DNA from: Acanthopleura granulata
Taxonomy: Eukaryota > Mollusca > Polyplacophora > Chitonida > Chitonidae
Reading direction: 5' to 3'
Assembly (NCBI GenBank): GCA_016165875.1
Contig: JABBOT010000005.1
Span: 25,383,368-25,447,367, forward strand
Length of the DNA: 64,000 bases
Part shown: positions 22,866-37,800 of the stretch, one piece after another
Layout of the letters: each line of letters opens with the position of its first letter
Numbering within the stretch: position 1 is the first letter of the stretch
Position numbers and translations under genes: made by a program
Notes under the pieces: model-generated
Databases searched by the model: none
Told to the model about the DNA's origin: nothing
What the model saw: only the letters and a program-made list of their open reading frames with translations

Positions 22866-25800
22866 GTCAGATATAGCATGTCATTGGTCTTTTCTGTATA
22901 CATTTGTATTAAACTTCAAAGAGAGAGACCACACATAAATGAAGTTATGGTGAATGAAGAAACCTTCAATGAATTTTTTAGATTTTTTTTCACCAAACTA
23001 AATGCAGTAAAATGTTTTGATTGTAAGGTGGGTTTTTGGGGGGACCATATTGATAATGTAGTTCACAAGTGACGTCACACTTTTCTCTCACCCTAAAGCA
23101 GAAAGTTAATGTCATGTTAGCTTTTTCATATACAGGCAAACGGTACGGGAACACTCTTCACAAGAACTTTATTCAGAGAGGAGTATAAATGTGTACAGAA
23201 TGTTTGGTGACGTCACTGGTGAACCACGTTATCAATGTGGTCCATAAACCCACCATACAATCAAAACATTTGAGTGCATTTCATTCAGCGCAAAAAATGT
23301 AAAAAAAATTCAGAGGAAGTATTTTAGGTATTCACTCACCCTAACTTTATTTTTGTATTTTTATCCCTTTAAATGTAACTTTTGTCACCTGCTGCATGGA
23401 AGCCTTGGTAACAATAAGCGTTCTAACGTTTATCGAAACACAGTGCCCAGTTATTCATTCAGTAATTCATTTGCAATGTATGTATAAGTATACATGTTTC
23501 TCTCCACAGATACTCAAGTGGAACGAAACACTCTGATGGAGAAGATTTATCCACGGCTGAAGACGTTCTGCCAGGAGCGAGGTTACGACTTCCAGGTAGT
23601 GGACATGCGCTGGGGAGTCCGCGACGAGGCCACGCAGGATCATATGACCAGCGAACTGTGCATGAGGGAGTTGAGCGAGTGCCAAAAACTCTCCACCGGA
23701 CCTAATTTCATTGTAAGGAAAAATATTCCGCTCATACATACATATATTGGTTTACATGGCGACTCCATTCCTTGGAATGATTTGCGCCATGGCAATAGGG
23801 TGTGTTTCAGGGATTTAGGCTGCTCTAATCAACCATAGTCAATCCACGGAGAACTACTGCCACAATGCTGTAGCCTAGAATCTGTGGATCCTACATAAAT
23901 AATTCCCCATGGCTTTGAAAACCAAACCTGCATCCCTCGGTGGACAGAGCACAGTCCTCAGAATTGGGCCAATAATTCCCACGTCCACAAGATCAGAAAA
24001 GAAGATTTGTCTCTGAGCAGTGTACTGCTGACACACAAGTAAAACATGATGGATGGTCTCCTCAGCCTGACAAACATCACATAGACCTGAATCTCTTGCG
24101 TGGAATCTTTTTAAGTAGCTATTAACTGGGAGGTGTCCTGACATAAGTCGGAAGCAGAGAATTTCTGCTTGTCTGCTAGAAAAGGAAAAAGGGACGTTGT
24201 TATGAAGTTTTACAACAGGGTAAAATGAGTGATAAAAACGGCCCTTCTCTGAGGCGTACCGCTCAGTTTGCCATAGTTTAAATGACAATGACTTTACTTC
24301 ATTTAGGGCCTCGGATATGGTCAGTTTGAGCTTAGAGGTGACATCACACAGCCTTAGGGCCCTTTCGGCTAGTCTATCTGAATATTCCGCTCATGATTTT
24401 TTCTGAATATTGAAATATCCCGGAGGGGAGTGGCCTTGGTTAAGGGTGGCCAAAAGGTAAAATGGATATGTGCTCATGAAGATCTGAGATATACAAACTG
24501 ATGACTCGTGAAGTGCAAATCTCTGCCACGTCCACACGATTATGGTTGATGGATGATTTACATTAATGCGTTACTTGCCTGACCTTTTTCAGTCATGGAT
24601 TTATTATATTTGGGGGAGGGTAAGGGCTTCTACATTGGATCGTAGACTTTAAACTGGACTCACTTCTTCGTTGAACTGAAAGTTTGGTTATTTAAATATA
24701 TGTAAATATAATTTCTATACAGAGCCTATTTCAATTTGTTTCAGACGTTCTTGGGACAGAAATATGGTTACCGACCGTTTCCACCTAAAATAGATGCTGG
24801 TTTATTTGAGAAGATTCTCTCTGCGACTGAAGCGACAGACGATAAAAACTTGCTGAATTTTTGGTTTGCCAAGGACGAGAACTCTTTGAAGCCCAAGTAT
24901 CTTCTTCACCCAATCAGTTCCAAGCTCCCGGCTTATGTGGACGAGGGAAACCCGGCCCAGAAAAAAAAGGTTGGCGGTTTCTCGAGAATTCACTCACCTA
25001 GATTGTTGTGTGCTTGAAAAGTGACAAAGGTGCAATAGCTAACTGTGTAGAGACAGGTGTATTATTTTTTATGATATTCAAATTGTCCAAACCAAGTTCA
25101 TTTAAATAAAGATAATTAAAATCTCAACTTGTATACCCAAGAGTAAAACATAAAAATACAAAAATACAGGTTTGGTGGGTAGGTCTAATATGTAGCAAGA
25201 CAAATAATACAGTCAGCTGGGGTTCAATGATGTACATCTATTTGGTTTTAACAAGTCACTCATCAGCGAGAAAGGAAAGCGTGTGACTCACTACAAGGTA
25301 CAGTGTAGCATAAATTTCAGGCATTCGCTATTGAAAGGAGAATAAGGTTTATGAGAACGACGTTGACATATATCATCTATTTAACATCCACATATCCCAT
25401 CGTAGCTTTATTGTTGAATTGGGGTTTTACATAAATATACGTCTATAACTCAGTAATCTCTACCATCTGTACAAACCATAAACATGTAATCGGCGTTTTT
25501 TATGCCCTCATCCCCCCAACCCCACCCTATGGGAATACAATCGAGCCCTCTTGATTTTCGCCTGCTTTTATGGCCGTTTCTCTGTAGTCGTGTTTGGCGT
25601 ACTCTTATGAGTGAGATATCTTAAACTAATTCAGTAAAACTGTAAATGGTAAAAATGGTAAATGGCAACCGGCCTCTTGTCAGTTTACCGCAAAGGGGTT
25701 TTATTCTTACAATCCATGTAAATGCTTAAATACCAGCAACATACACACCGCCTAGCATCGTTGCTCAAGCCTGATTAAATTAATTCATTTTCACCACCTT

Positions 25801-28800
25801 TCGCAGAATTCGGATTTGTTCCTTTTTACTTACCGAAGTGTTGCTTGATATTCCTCATAACTATAAGAAGGGGTGCATTGGTGTTTTGTAAAAACCTAGC
25901 ATGTCATCTATATAACAGAGTAATTCCATTCTTTTCTCGAATAGGCCCAAGACAAATGGTGGTCGGATTTTGAGCGTATGCAGGTGATCTTGAGAAATGG
26001 TGTGAGTAAGGCTGTTCAAGACCCTCACATCAAACACCGATACTATTGGTCAGGTAAGACAAGACATGTTCTTATTCACAAAATATTCCGTCAAGATCAT
26101 AGGTTACTTTCTTTGACAGCGTGTTGTACTTGTCCATCAAACTTTGCAAATGAACAATGCATTTGCGTAAATAATAAGTTTTATACAAATATTCTTCTTT
26201 GCAAACGTCTATTACGATAATATTCATGCTTTCTGAAATAATCATGAAACACATAAATGTTAGCACTGAGGCTAATTATTTTGTAGTAAAATTCCTACAT
26301 CAGGAAGGTAATTATAATAGAAGGCTGTAATTGCTGAAAAATACTCTACCTAATCTCAGTGTTTTTTGCCATATACTACCAATACTTGTTTCGTAACTTG
26401 TGAGAAAATCTCAGCATGATCGTAAAATTCCAGTATTTCAGCTATAGTGCCTCAAAAAGTTTTATATCCTATTTATTAATGACATTATGCACGAGTCATT
26501 TGTTGTAGTTCCGACCTATTTTTGTTTAACAAAGCATCCATCTTCTGGTGAAAGGTCCTTGCCAACTCAAATTGTTAACGCGCTGGCTAGCTACGACAAT
26601 CAAATCTATGATTGGTGAGGTCGCGTACTCAAAGTCAGTTTGCGCCGTTTTCTCTGAGACTTTAAGGCAGGATGTGTGGTTTTAAACATCAATCGGTCAG
26701 CCGATCAGTGTTCGGGTATATATGTTAAAACCATTGAAAACAACTAAGAAAAAAGTCATGAAATATTTGTCTTACAGTGACGGAAGAGGAGATAACTTAT
26801 GGTCTACTGAATGCCAAGGACACCGAACAACACTGTTACTGGTTCAAGCGTGTCATCACAGACCTAGCTCAGAACGCAAAATCTAAGAACGCTCGGAGGT
26901 TCATGGACATAGGGGCAGACGTGGACCAAGAAGCTCTTGCTCTACTAAATGAACTCAAGTAAAGATTAAAGTGTTAGATTTAATTAACTTCTGGAAAATC
27001 TTTTAGTTTGAATAAGTCATTTTGAGGGGGGGGGGCCTTGTCTAGAAGCGAAGAGGACCGAGTCCTATGAGGGTATTTCTGAAGTGGCCAAAATTGCCAC
27101 CGATTGACCGAAGTAGTTCCAGTTTTAGTGTGCACTGCCGCGGTCTCTTTAATCATCCCTGGAAAGTTTTCTTTTATTTGGGCCAGTACGCCCCATTACA
27201 GCAATGCCATATTGTAGTACAACGTATCTAAGTCATGGAATACGGATCAAATCATTTTTTGACAATAACATTGGTGTGTTGTTTGCAGGCACTTTTTTGC
27301 TCCATGATACAATATGTGGGAATTTCCAGTGATTCGGTCAGGCAAACATTAAAGAAAAATGTTTGTTGCGGGAAACACGACTCACTCGCTAAAATCGGGC
27401 CGACTCAAATTTCTTGGACAAAACTGCACACAACTCCTTGAAATTTCAAATTCTGCAAGCAGCATATCATTTTTTATTGTTATTAACAGGCGAGAAATTT
27501 AATTCGTGGAGCTAACCTTTCAAAAAAAATTATTAATGTTATTCGGCCGATTGATCCTTGTCGATGTCGCATTATATATGGCCCAATCTCTGTTACCCAG
27601 CTACACCACCCACATACGTTACTTTGGCTCTAACAATAGATTGGGTGGTACCTTCTAATCATTAGCCATGGTAGCATTGAGTGTAAAAATCAATGAGTTA
27701 AAAAAGTAAATGGTTACAAAAAGTTAAGCTATATGGAAATGATGGCACAGATGGCACTGCTTGCAGTTTCTCCCGCTGGAAAGTCAGTGCTGTAGCATTT
27801 ACAGTATTATACGGCTGACAAAGCACAGAGTGGAAAAGATTTACAGAGAGAACAATATTTGGATTTAGCTGAGAAAGACGCAAGACAAGAAATTTGTCGA
27901 AATTTTCTGTTTGAATGGCGTTTAAAGAGGATAACTTCGAGTGTTCACGGTTGAAGCAAAGTAAAGTACATTTCTTTTCATGTTTTTCTTTCTTTCGGAT
28001 AAACAGCCATTTTGATGATAGTGAATCCAGGACAAGAATGCTACAAAAAGTTGACATAGAACTGATATGGTTAAAATAAAAAGTGTTGTTTTTTTTTTTC
28101 TTAGGTAAAATGAAGTAGAAAATGAATATTTAAAATAAAAACAGTGGATTAAATTAAACGCATTACAGTTTAATGTGAAAGTCTCTTAGAAAAGAATATT
28201 TATTATTTGAATGGTATTATACAGCGTGCTCAGGAATATTTCACCTACAGGCTAGGGCCAGAATCAAATAATTGTGGAAAGACACCTGACAAAATCCTGA
28301 GGAAACCCACAACCATCCGGAAGTTGCAGGCAAACTTTTTTACTACCGACTGGAGAGGAAGTAGGCCTGCGTAGGCCAGAGCTGGACGTGAATTCACACC
28401 ATACACACTGATGAGAGTCTCCCGGGTCATTGTGAAATATGAATATTTATCAAAATTTAAAAATTGGATGCTCTTAAAAGTAAATGCAAGATAAAGTCTT
28501 CCTACAAAATCAAGATTTTGTCATTAAAAACTCCTGGAATTTGACACTATCTTATGTTTTGCTATTCTTTTTTGCAGGGTGGGGGGGGAGGGTGACAGTG
28601 AAATACCCAGATGTTGCACCCATTATTCTACTTGTCCATATACCCTAACCCACCTAGATGGTCTGCAGAGGATCATCTTTGATCTGTTTCGCCCAAATGT
28701 GACCCAGCTTTTCTGTCAGCTCAAACAAGCGTGTCTAGCTTTGCTAATTTAATCCCCTAGAATGCTTGTTTCCAAATGCAGTATGTTATGAAAACCCAGT

Positions 28801-31800
28801 GTTTATGTCCGCTCAAACATTCCGATATATACAATTCACTTCATTGCGAATTCAAGATATGACCGCACGATAGTTTTAAACAAAACTTTCGTTTTAGGAC
28901 CATCATACACTTTATGATCCTGCAACTGCACTCCGCAATAAACAGGCCCCTTTTAAACCGATCAGGTTCTATTTTTGGAGGGGGGGGGTGGGTGGGTTGG
29001 AGTGTTCTCTTTTGGAAATCTATCGTGTTCCGTTGTATGCGACAAGCAATTACTGTTCCTGGGCGGTATTACTGTTCGAGACATTTCACAATAGTGCATA
29101 GGTGTGTGAAAGCTGAGTGAAAGAGTGCGTGGCCCTCTTTGAATACACAAAATTCAATAAAACAAATTCTTTCTAGAATTATCAAGGTTGCCACGTTTCA
29201 CGAACTTCCGAGACACCGGATCAGTATGTCAGCTGTTCTGAAACAAGTAAATTAATATTTTGTTCACGACTTCAATATATATTTATATGCCAATATATCA
29301 TTAGCCATTTTCTCAGGCTATTGTGTGTGAGAACTTAGCATATGTGGTGTTTTAAATTAACAGAAAATGAATCGCTAGTTACAGTTTCGGCTTTAAAATC
29401 CCCAAAACATCCAGCTTTACCTATCTTATGCTTTATGATTTATTTCACAGAGATAAGAAAATCGCAACCAAACTGCCGGCGAAGAATATAAAAACATATG
29501 AAGTAAAATGGACCGAAAATGGTATAGATCCCGTCAACAGCGAGGGTATGTCCACTAAAAGCAACCTTTAGAAAAGACTCCAAGAATGTTGTACCTTTTC
29601 CCACGCATTGACGACTCTGGTCAAAGCCGGATTGGCCAGTTGACTCTTGTAACACATGAAACAAGCCGGAATTACTTTATATGGGAACATTTTCCCTTTA
29701 CATACCTTCTTGTCACAGAGGTTTTGAAACTTGTTCACTTGGTATACTTCATTATTACCTCCACCAACAACGAATGTCCCTTTACATTGCTTTCATGTTA
29801 TTGTGTATACATATTTTAAACGTGATGACACCTCTTACAGCAATCCCAGACCAGTGACGTCTAAATAACTTGCATTCAGCATCATTGTATTTTTTTTTTA
29901 CTTAATCCCGCTTAAGCCATGGCGCTAGGGGGTGTAAGTTGTTACTTCTTAAACATTTACATTTCCCACACTGTCGTCGCTGCTCTAGTTTTAATCTCTG
30001 TACTGTAGTCTTTTATATTATTCTGTCTGCGCTTACTTGCTCGTTTGTATATCTGCAACTTTGAGAGGAAGGTTTTACATAGATTTTAATGAAATGCCCA
30101 GTTAGGCCTTGGAACGTGTGCTAACGTCATTATAATTTGGTGTCAATTCGGAATTTTTTCAATGCCAATTCGACAGCTTTTCTCCGCTGCAAGATGAACA
30201 CAGACGTAGATTAGGCCTATTGTCTATTTGTTTGGAGACATTGTACACTTAGCTGTGCCTTGCGGTTGTTTGATAAGTCTAAAACAAGGATGCCACACAA
30301 TGAGTTTGTTTGAGAAACACAGAGGGGTCGTCTGCATTTATCGGCAGCTTGCAAAGTTAATCGTGTTGTGTTCTATTGTTGTCCCTAAAATTCAGTAAAA
30401 AGCAATAAGTAATATGCATCCTACCTCGTGATACAAATAAAAAAAAGCATATCATGAGACAGTTGTATGTATGTTCCAGTTACTGCAATGAATGTTATTT
30501 CGTGTAATAAACAGAAATTAAAATATCTTTCAGAGCATCGCCGCTATATCGACTCGCTGACTAGCGATTTCTACCGAATCTTGTGTGAGATGATAGAACG
30601 AGGTATGGACCAGAAGAAGGCCCTGTTCGCAGCGTCAGCTCTTGAGCTGGAATGCATGCAACACGCTGTGTTTGCGCAGAAAAAAGCGGATTCCTTCTTC
30701 GGCAGAGAGGACCTTCTCGAGCAAATCAAAGAACATATCATCGACAATCACAGGTATATGTGTAAAGATTTATTGCTTCAAGGAAACTCTTAACATAGGC
30801 TATGTAGTAGACTCCTGACCTGTGGAGTCTTGTATGTCATTCAATATGCAAAGCCATTTTATTGTCATAGATTTCATCTGTGTTGTTGGAATGAGTAACT
30901 TTACATCCCATGTAATCATTTAAATATAGATTTAAAATACGAACAGATTTAAACCCAGTGGGAAAGATCGCACATCGATTACTCGTCCAACAGGACGAGA
31001 TCTGTAAGCAACGACGGAAAGTTTGGTTAAAACCATATTTCAAAGAGTGCTGAATATGCCTGAAAGTTCCGTGTACTTTATTACTATGTACTCCATTTGT
31101 ACATTTCAGCACCCCACTGGTGCTTTGTGGGAAGTCTGGCTCTGGAAAGACCTCACTTCTGGCTCGCTCCATGGAACTACTTACCACATGGCTAGGACGC
31201 TCTGACGTCATCATCGTCGGTCGTTTCATAGGGACCACAACGGATTCCAGCGGTATAAGAAAACTACTGATCAGTGTTTGTCAGCAACTTGCCAGAGCTT
31301 GTGGTGAGACGATTGGAAATCTGGAGGCGGTGAGATATATCCTAGAATAACTGACTAAGTACATGTACATCTGCACGGGATATTCCGATACCTCACATCA
31401 GCTGCCAAATAATGATGATTTAAGTTGATAAACTGGATTGACACTTTAAATACTTCATTTCTGAAGTTAAACCGTTAACACAAATTCCACGAGACTATAC
31501 TATAATTTACCTGAATCCGGTGGCAGATAGGGAAAGCATCGACCCTTGAAAACAGAAGCAGGACTCTTATAAGGAATGAATGGGTAAATGTGAATAAGGT
31601 AAATGTAGGGAATGATTGGGACCTCCCTTGCCCAATGGCTAGCATGCTATCGCAGCACAGTGACCCAGGGGCGTCTCACCTACGCGGTCGCTGTGGTTTT
31701 CCGGCAATCTACGGATGGCCGTGAGATTCCCGCGGGTTCTGCAACTGCCGCGGTTTCCTCTCGTCCTATTCTTAAGTACGATGTAAAACACCAATCAAGT

Positions 31801-34800
31801 AAATAAAATAGATAGATATTTGGATTGCTGGACCTGTCCTATTGTTCATTTGCACTCATATAAATCCCAAACCTTGATATTTTAAAGCTTATTTTGGCAT
31901 TATCAATTCATTTAGGGTCATTAAAACCTCGATTAATCCATTTCAGGAAAATCTGCAGTTCCTTGAAGGAAAACTGGTGGAGTTGATGGAAATATGCGGT
32001 GATAATTGTCCAGTTTACATATTTCTGGACTCTCTCGATCAACTTGATGATTCTCTAAACGGTCGTAAAATGGCCTGGTTGCCCAAGTCTTTACCAGACA
32101 ATACCTGTTTGGTGATGTCGACCGTACCCGATGAGCAGTATTTAGTTCTTCCAAGTCTGAAGGTAAGATATTGTCAACGCATTATAGAATAAAGAGCAAA
32201 ACTGCAATAAGAAACCTGGCTCCATTGCTTTAACTGAATGCTCACTTTTGTCTTTTCAACCCTTAGCAAAAGTACTCCGATATCGAATATATTGACGTAC
32301 CTGAGCTGGCTAAAACTGATATAGCAACAATTATGGCGGGGTCTTTGAAATCCAAGGGGAGACAACTCCAGACTTTCCAGCTAGCCACTGTGAAGTCGGC
32401 TTGTGAGAAATGCGCCACCCCTCTGTTCTTGAAAATCGCCGTCGATGAAGCCTTGCGTTGGAAGTCCTTTACACCTCCAGAGGAAGCCGTCCTGAAGACC
32501 ACAGTCTCCGATGTCATTAACGCCTTATTCGACCGGGTAGAGAAATACCATGGCAGTCTTTTGGTACGACATGTATTGGCATACATCACCTGTGCAAAAT
32601 CGGGGCTAAGGTAAGTCTAGAGACTTTTTGTTTTCGTTGTCAGACAGACAGTGTTTATAGTGATGATCCATATCGAAGTTATTATCACCGGTATTGGTTG
32701 CAAAAGCTATGTTCAAGACTTTTTCATTATATGACGGAGCTCAGAATTATAGGTGGAGGAGATCGGAGTGCCCTGGATACACCATCGATTTTTTTCTTAA
32801 AGAACACGTTATCCTATCTTAATTTACTGTCATAATGGCGGAAAATTTACATTTTCAGGCTGATTTTACTATTACTAATAGTTGAAATTTTGAAATTATT
32901 GCGCTTTATACTTTCCTTGGCTAGCATACCTTCGACTTTGATGATCTTTAAACTATATTTGTTGAACGGAATTTGTTATGAATTGTTTGATATTTTTCTT
33001 GCAGTGAAAACGAAATTGAGGACGTCATGTCATGTGATGATGACGTATTGAATGATGTTTACCAGTATCACACCCCTCCCCTGCGGCGGTTACCTCCCCT
33101 GTTGTGGGTCAGAATCAGAGCTGACCTCAAGGATTACCTGACTGACCGGGGAGCAGACGATATCCAGGTGATCACGTGGTACCACCGACAGTTTCATCAA
33201 GTTGCTACCAAACGATATCTGTCAGACACGGCGTTCAGGTATAGCGCTACGTTAGAGAGACTCTCATGGGAAAACCGACTTTGAAAGTGGACCCAAGTTA
33301 ATGTTTACCGATTAATTTGGTTGGGTTGATTTCATTACTTACTTGCTTGTTGCTATAATCAAACATTTTTCACTCATGCGACGGCAGTCAGTTTTATGGC
33401 TGGAGGGGAAAGAAGAGTTTGGGGTAAAACCACAGACATTTTACAAGTTAGTTACCAACTTCCCCACATGTGACCTATAGAAGTGCACAGTACATATTGG
33501 TAGAAGTTGTCTTAAGCGAACGTCAGGCTGCACAAACGGCAGGCACCACGCACAGTGAGAGTGGGGTAATATATTTATTCACTTCACTTTATTTTTTGAG
33601 GATAACTTCTCGCCTTACTCAAGTTTCCTGGTGGAAACCAATCCCATAGTCGGTTAACTGGTGAACTGACGCACAACTGCAACCAAACCAGGGGCAGCTG
33701 GGCTCGAACACGCTACCTTATGGTTGGTTATGGGTGTTTCGTCATCAACGAGAGCGACGTCTTGCACCACTGGCCCAACGATGGTCTTTTCTGTTGATTG
33801 AGCCATTTAGGCTGTTTTCTTTTTGCAGTAACATGATATGTTGTTGCCTTAACTATAAAATTTCGCATGTCGAATGCAACAGTTTGGTTGTTTTTTGTTG
33901 TTTTGTTTTTTTGACCTCACATCGTTTCATTCCTATCCTTTCAGGAAACAGTGCCACGCCCATCTCGCGGATTATTTCCTCCAGCGTTGGGCTAACGGTG
34001 TGAAGAAACCATACACAGACAAGAAAGGGGTGAAGTCTGAGGCGGACCGATTAGTGACTGCCCAACCCTACGTGATCAAGGACAACGGTACCGAGCGGAT
34101 GTACAATCTGCGCAAACTCAATGAACTTCCTTACCATCTGATCAAGTTAGGAAATGCTTCAAAGCTGAAGACAGAGGTCTTCTGCAACCTCATGTTTGTA
34201 TGTTGTAAACTTGGAGGTGTTGACTTCAACAGGTACGTGAAAAGGAAGAACATTTGTTCTAAAATGTCTATTAAAAGCTACTAAAAGAATCACACTGAAG
34301 TCATAAACGTGGAAGTGTTCATTCCAACGTTTCACCACGTCTAAAGGGACAGCGTCATTATCAAAATTTCTGTCGTAATATACAGAAGTAAAACCCATAT
34401 CTAAATACACATTTCTTTACCTTTTTTTCCTAAAATAAATTTACTGATAGAATGGAAAGACCCTTCAGATTAACTTCAAGTACTTTAAATAATTTAATAG
34501 TATTGGTTTGGTTATTGTGGGTTCCTGCTGGCATTTTCGTATCGAGTACAGTTACATCTGCATGACAGACGTGGATATTTCACAGCTTGTTTGATGACAT
34601 AACTCTGGCTGAAAACGAAGGCTTGTGGGATGAAGAACTACAAGCTATGAAAGAGGTATTGCTTAGGTCGAGGAATGTCGTCAGTGTGGACCCTGAACAG
34701 GTACCTCTTCAATTCTCCGCCCGGCTTATCGAAGCTGGCCACAGAGATCTACCGCACATCAAGATTCTGCTGGAGCAATGCCTAGACCCACCCTTTCAGT

Positions 34801-37800
34801 GCCTCACCACTGTACAAGGTATACACTCGGAACTCCTCGGTCATTTCCGATTAACGGACTGTATTCTGTGACCAGAATTGCCATTCAGTGATATCTGTTA
34901 GATGGCATAGTGCCGCAATGTAATGTTCTGTTTATTTGCACATTAAAGTGTTAAGCAAATGACCAGTGTCTAAATCTGCAAACCCCAAACCCCTTAAACA
35001 GTTGTTGAATGACCTGTGAAGCACAACTTTTAAAATCTCGATTGAGCATCACGAAGGAATGTTTGAATTCCTTACTCTCAAAAGCAACAAGGTTTGGCAT
35101 GTGGCAGCATGAGACACAGTAGACGTTTAACCCCATGTGAGCATGTGCCAAAGTTTCAAATAATGCCCTCTAACGCAAAGCGGTAAACATAAAGGACAAA
35201 AGTTGCTAAAAAAGGGCCACAACAGATCAAAAAAAGTAGTGCTCAAATTAAGGATTCCGATATATCACCACATCACTCCAACCAAGGAAGTGAACTGTAT
35301 ACATTGTGTAACGATTAACTTGGAAAGTAACAACAGTCAAGGACATTGTTTTAGTTTTTTAACTGTTTCTGAAAACCAAAGTGAAAAATATCTACTCTAT
35401 AGAATCTCATCCTATACGTGAAGAAAACTTTTAGTGCGATTCAAAATGGTTTCGTGTTTGTGTGAATTAAGTCCAGAATGCTCATTAGTGTCTGTATTTC
35501 TTAGTTTTACTGGGATGCAGTCTTGTGTAATCGATGTATTCGACGGTCCATATTCAAACATGTTACTAATCTAATCCGACATTCATATACCACTCATAAA
35601 CCGTGAAGCTACGTCGATAATCGCAAAAGCCATTTCCAGAACAACCTACAACGCCAGTTGTCATGGAAGTGATAACATATAAGTGATAAGTGATAACAAA
35701 TATGGGTGGTAACATGTAACAGAGAAGTAGACAGTTTTCAGTGTTTGGTCTTTAAAATGTAGGGAAGACAGTGGATTTTGTAAGGCTGGAATCCAACTCT
35801 AAAATTGGTAGAATAATTCCCATGCCAAATACGTATACAAGAGTCTCAGTCACGCTTTGGGTACAACTGTACGGGACTGTCGGGAGACCCGGGATCAGTC
35901 CCGTCGGGTCATACAAAAGACTTTAAAAAGGTACTTGTTGCTGTAACGCTCGGCACTCAGCACACAGAGGTTAGGGCAAGATCATTATTGTCAGTATAAT
36001 GTGACCGGGTGGGGTGTCTGCTGTCTTTGACATGATGTTCCTGTGGCGGCAGTTCTTTCGAAGCATCTGCTCTCCCTGCCACAAGGAGACACATTATATG
36101 TACATTCTAAGGACTCCTCGTCGTTGTGTGACTGAAAAATTGTTAATTATGATGTCAGACCTCCAGCATACATACATATACATACACAGAAGTATCATGT
36201 CAGCGCAGTACATGATGGATGCTACATGGATGTTTAGACCCCCGATAGGCCTGGGTTAAGCAAGATTATATCAAGATGTCGATCGCCAGAGATCTTGATA
36301 CCATTACAGTTCTGTTTTGCTGTTATACCTCTAAATGGTGACAAAACATTTTTGTTATTTACTAAGGTTTCCTGAAGGGAAAAGGCGGCAATCTACTTCA
36401 AAAACTGGTTGGTCATGAAATTAGCGTGAACTCCATCGGTGCAAGTAAGGACGGGAAACTAGTGGCCACTGGTAAGTGTATTTAAGTTGACCGATTTCAT
36501 TCTGTTTCAGGGCTTTATTTATTTGATTGTTCCTGTTCTCAAGAGCTTTGTGACTTATTTATATTAATCCATCAATTCATAATAACGGACAGAGCAAGTT
36601 TTATTGGGTTTTACTCCTGTCAGATCTTAACTGACTATTTGTATCACGTCAGATACAGACGAATAAAGAAATCTATCACTATTCAGTCAAAAAAAATTTT
36701 ATATACAGCCTTTAAATTATAAATGTTAGCATGGTCAGCAAGTCAATCAAATATTTGAAATATACGTGTGGAGTTGACTGCGTAGAATATGGACGAAATC
36801 GGTTGGTACGGCGGGAGGTTTTAGGCTGTGAGGCCGGGTAAATATCCGGGCCCGGTTTCGTGAAGCACACTTAGTTAAGTAAGCTCTAAACTACCATGAC
36901 CACGTATGATATATGGAGTGCACTTATAGCTCAGGGCTACTTAGCACATTTGTGTTCTTCATGAAGCTGATGCCAGGAAAAGTGTGGTGGTTTCCCCCCG
37001 ACTCTCTTCGATTTCCTCTACCCAGAAACCCGGTTGCGCTTATAAAAGTGAAATATTACAAAAAAATAAATATGAGTTGGTCTAGTAGTATATCGCTGTG
37101 AAATTTATGTCTAATTCCTCAGCTGGCATGGACTGCAAGGTGAAGATATGGGATGCGGAATCAGGAAACGAGATCCTGGATATTCCGATCAGTGACTACT
37201 GTGTGAATACTCCGGAAAGCTTCTTGTTCTGCCAGAACAATCTCCAGCTGGCCATCACCAGTGTGAACCAGTTTGCTGCCCTAGACCTCCGCTCTGGGAC
37301 TGGTCTTAAGACTCTTACTATCACAGATAATTTGCCCAATCACTCAGGTACGCGGTCAGATTTTTTGCCTCATACACCAACAAGCAGATCTGCTTTACAG
37401 GTGCGACGTAAAACAACATCTCGAAAAAAAATTAAACACTTTGATTGATTTGAGTTCCGTGCATGACGCCTAAACTAAAATATAATCTTCCGACAAGTAG
37501 CAATAGCCTAATAAGCCCCTTTCGAATCTTCAAGAAGATCACAAAGCATGGTGATGGGAGTCTCGGTGTGGTCTTTGTTGTATGTATTACCTTGTTAATC
37601 TGTCATGGCCCATGTCTTTGTAATTTATAGCCATGTCTTGGCAAGCCATGATGGTCTTATAGATATGTAGCTCCAATCCTAAATATTCGACGAAGGATTT
37701 ATATGTGCCACAGGATTAATTGTCACAAATTTAGTGCCACAGGATTAATTTTAACAGATTAAGTACCACAGGATTAATTTTCACATGTTAAGTGCCAAAA

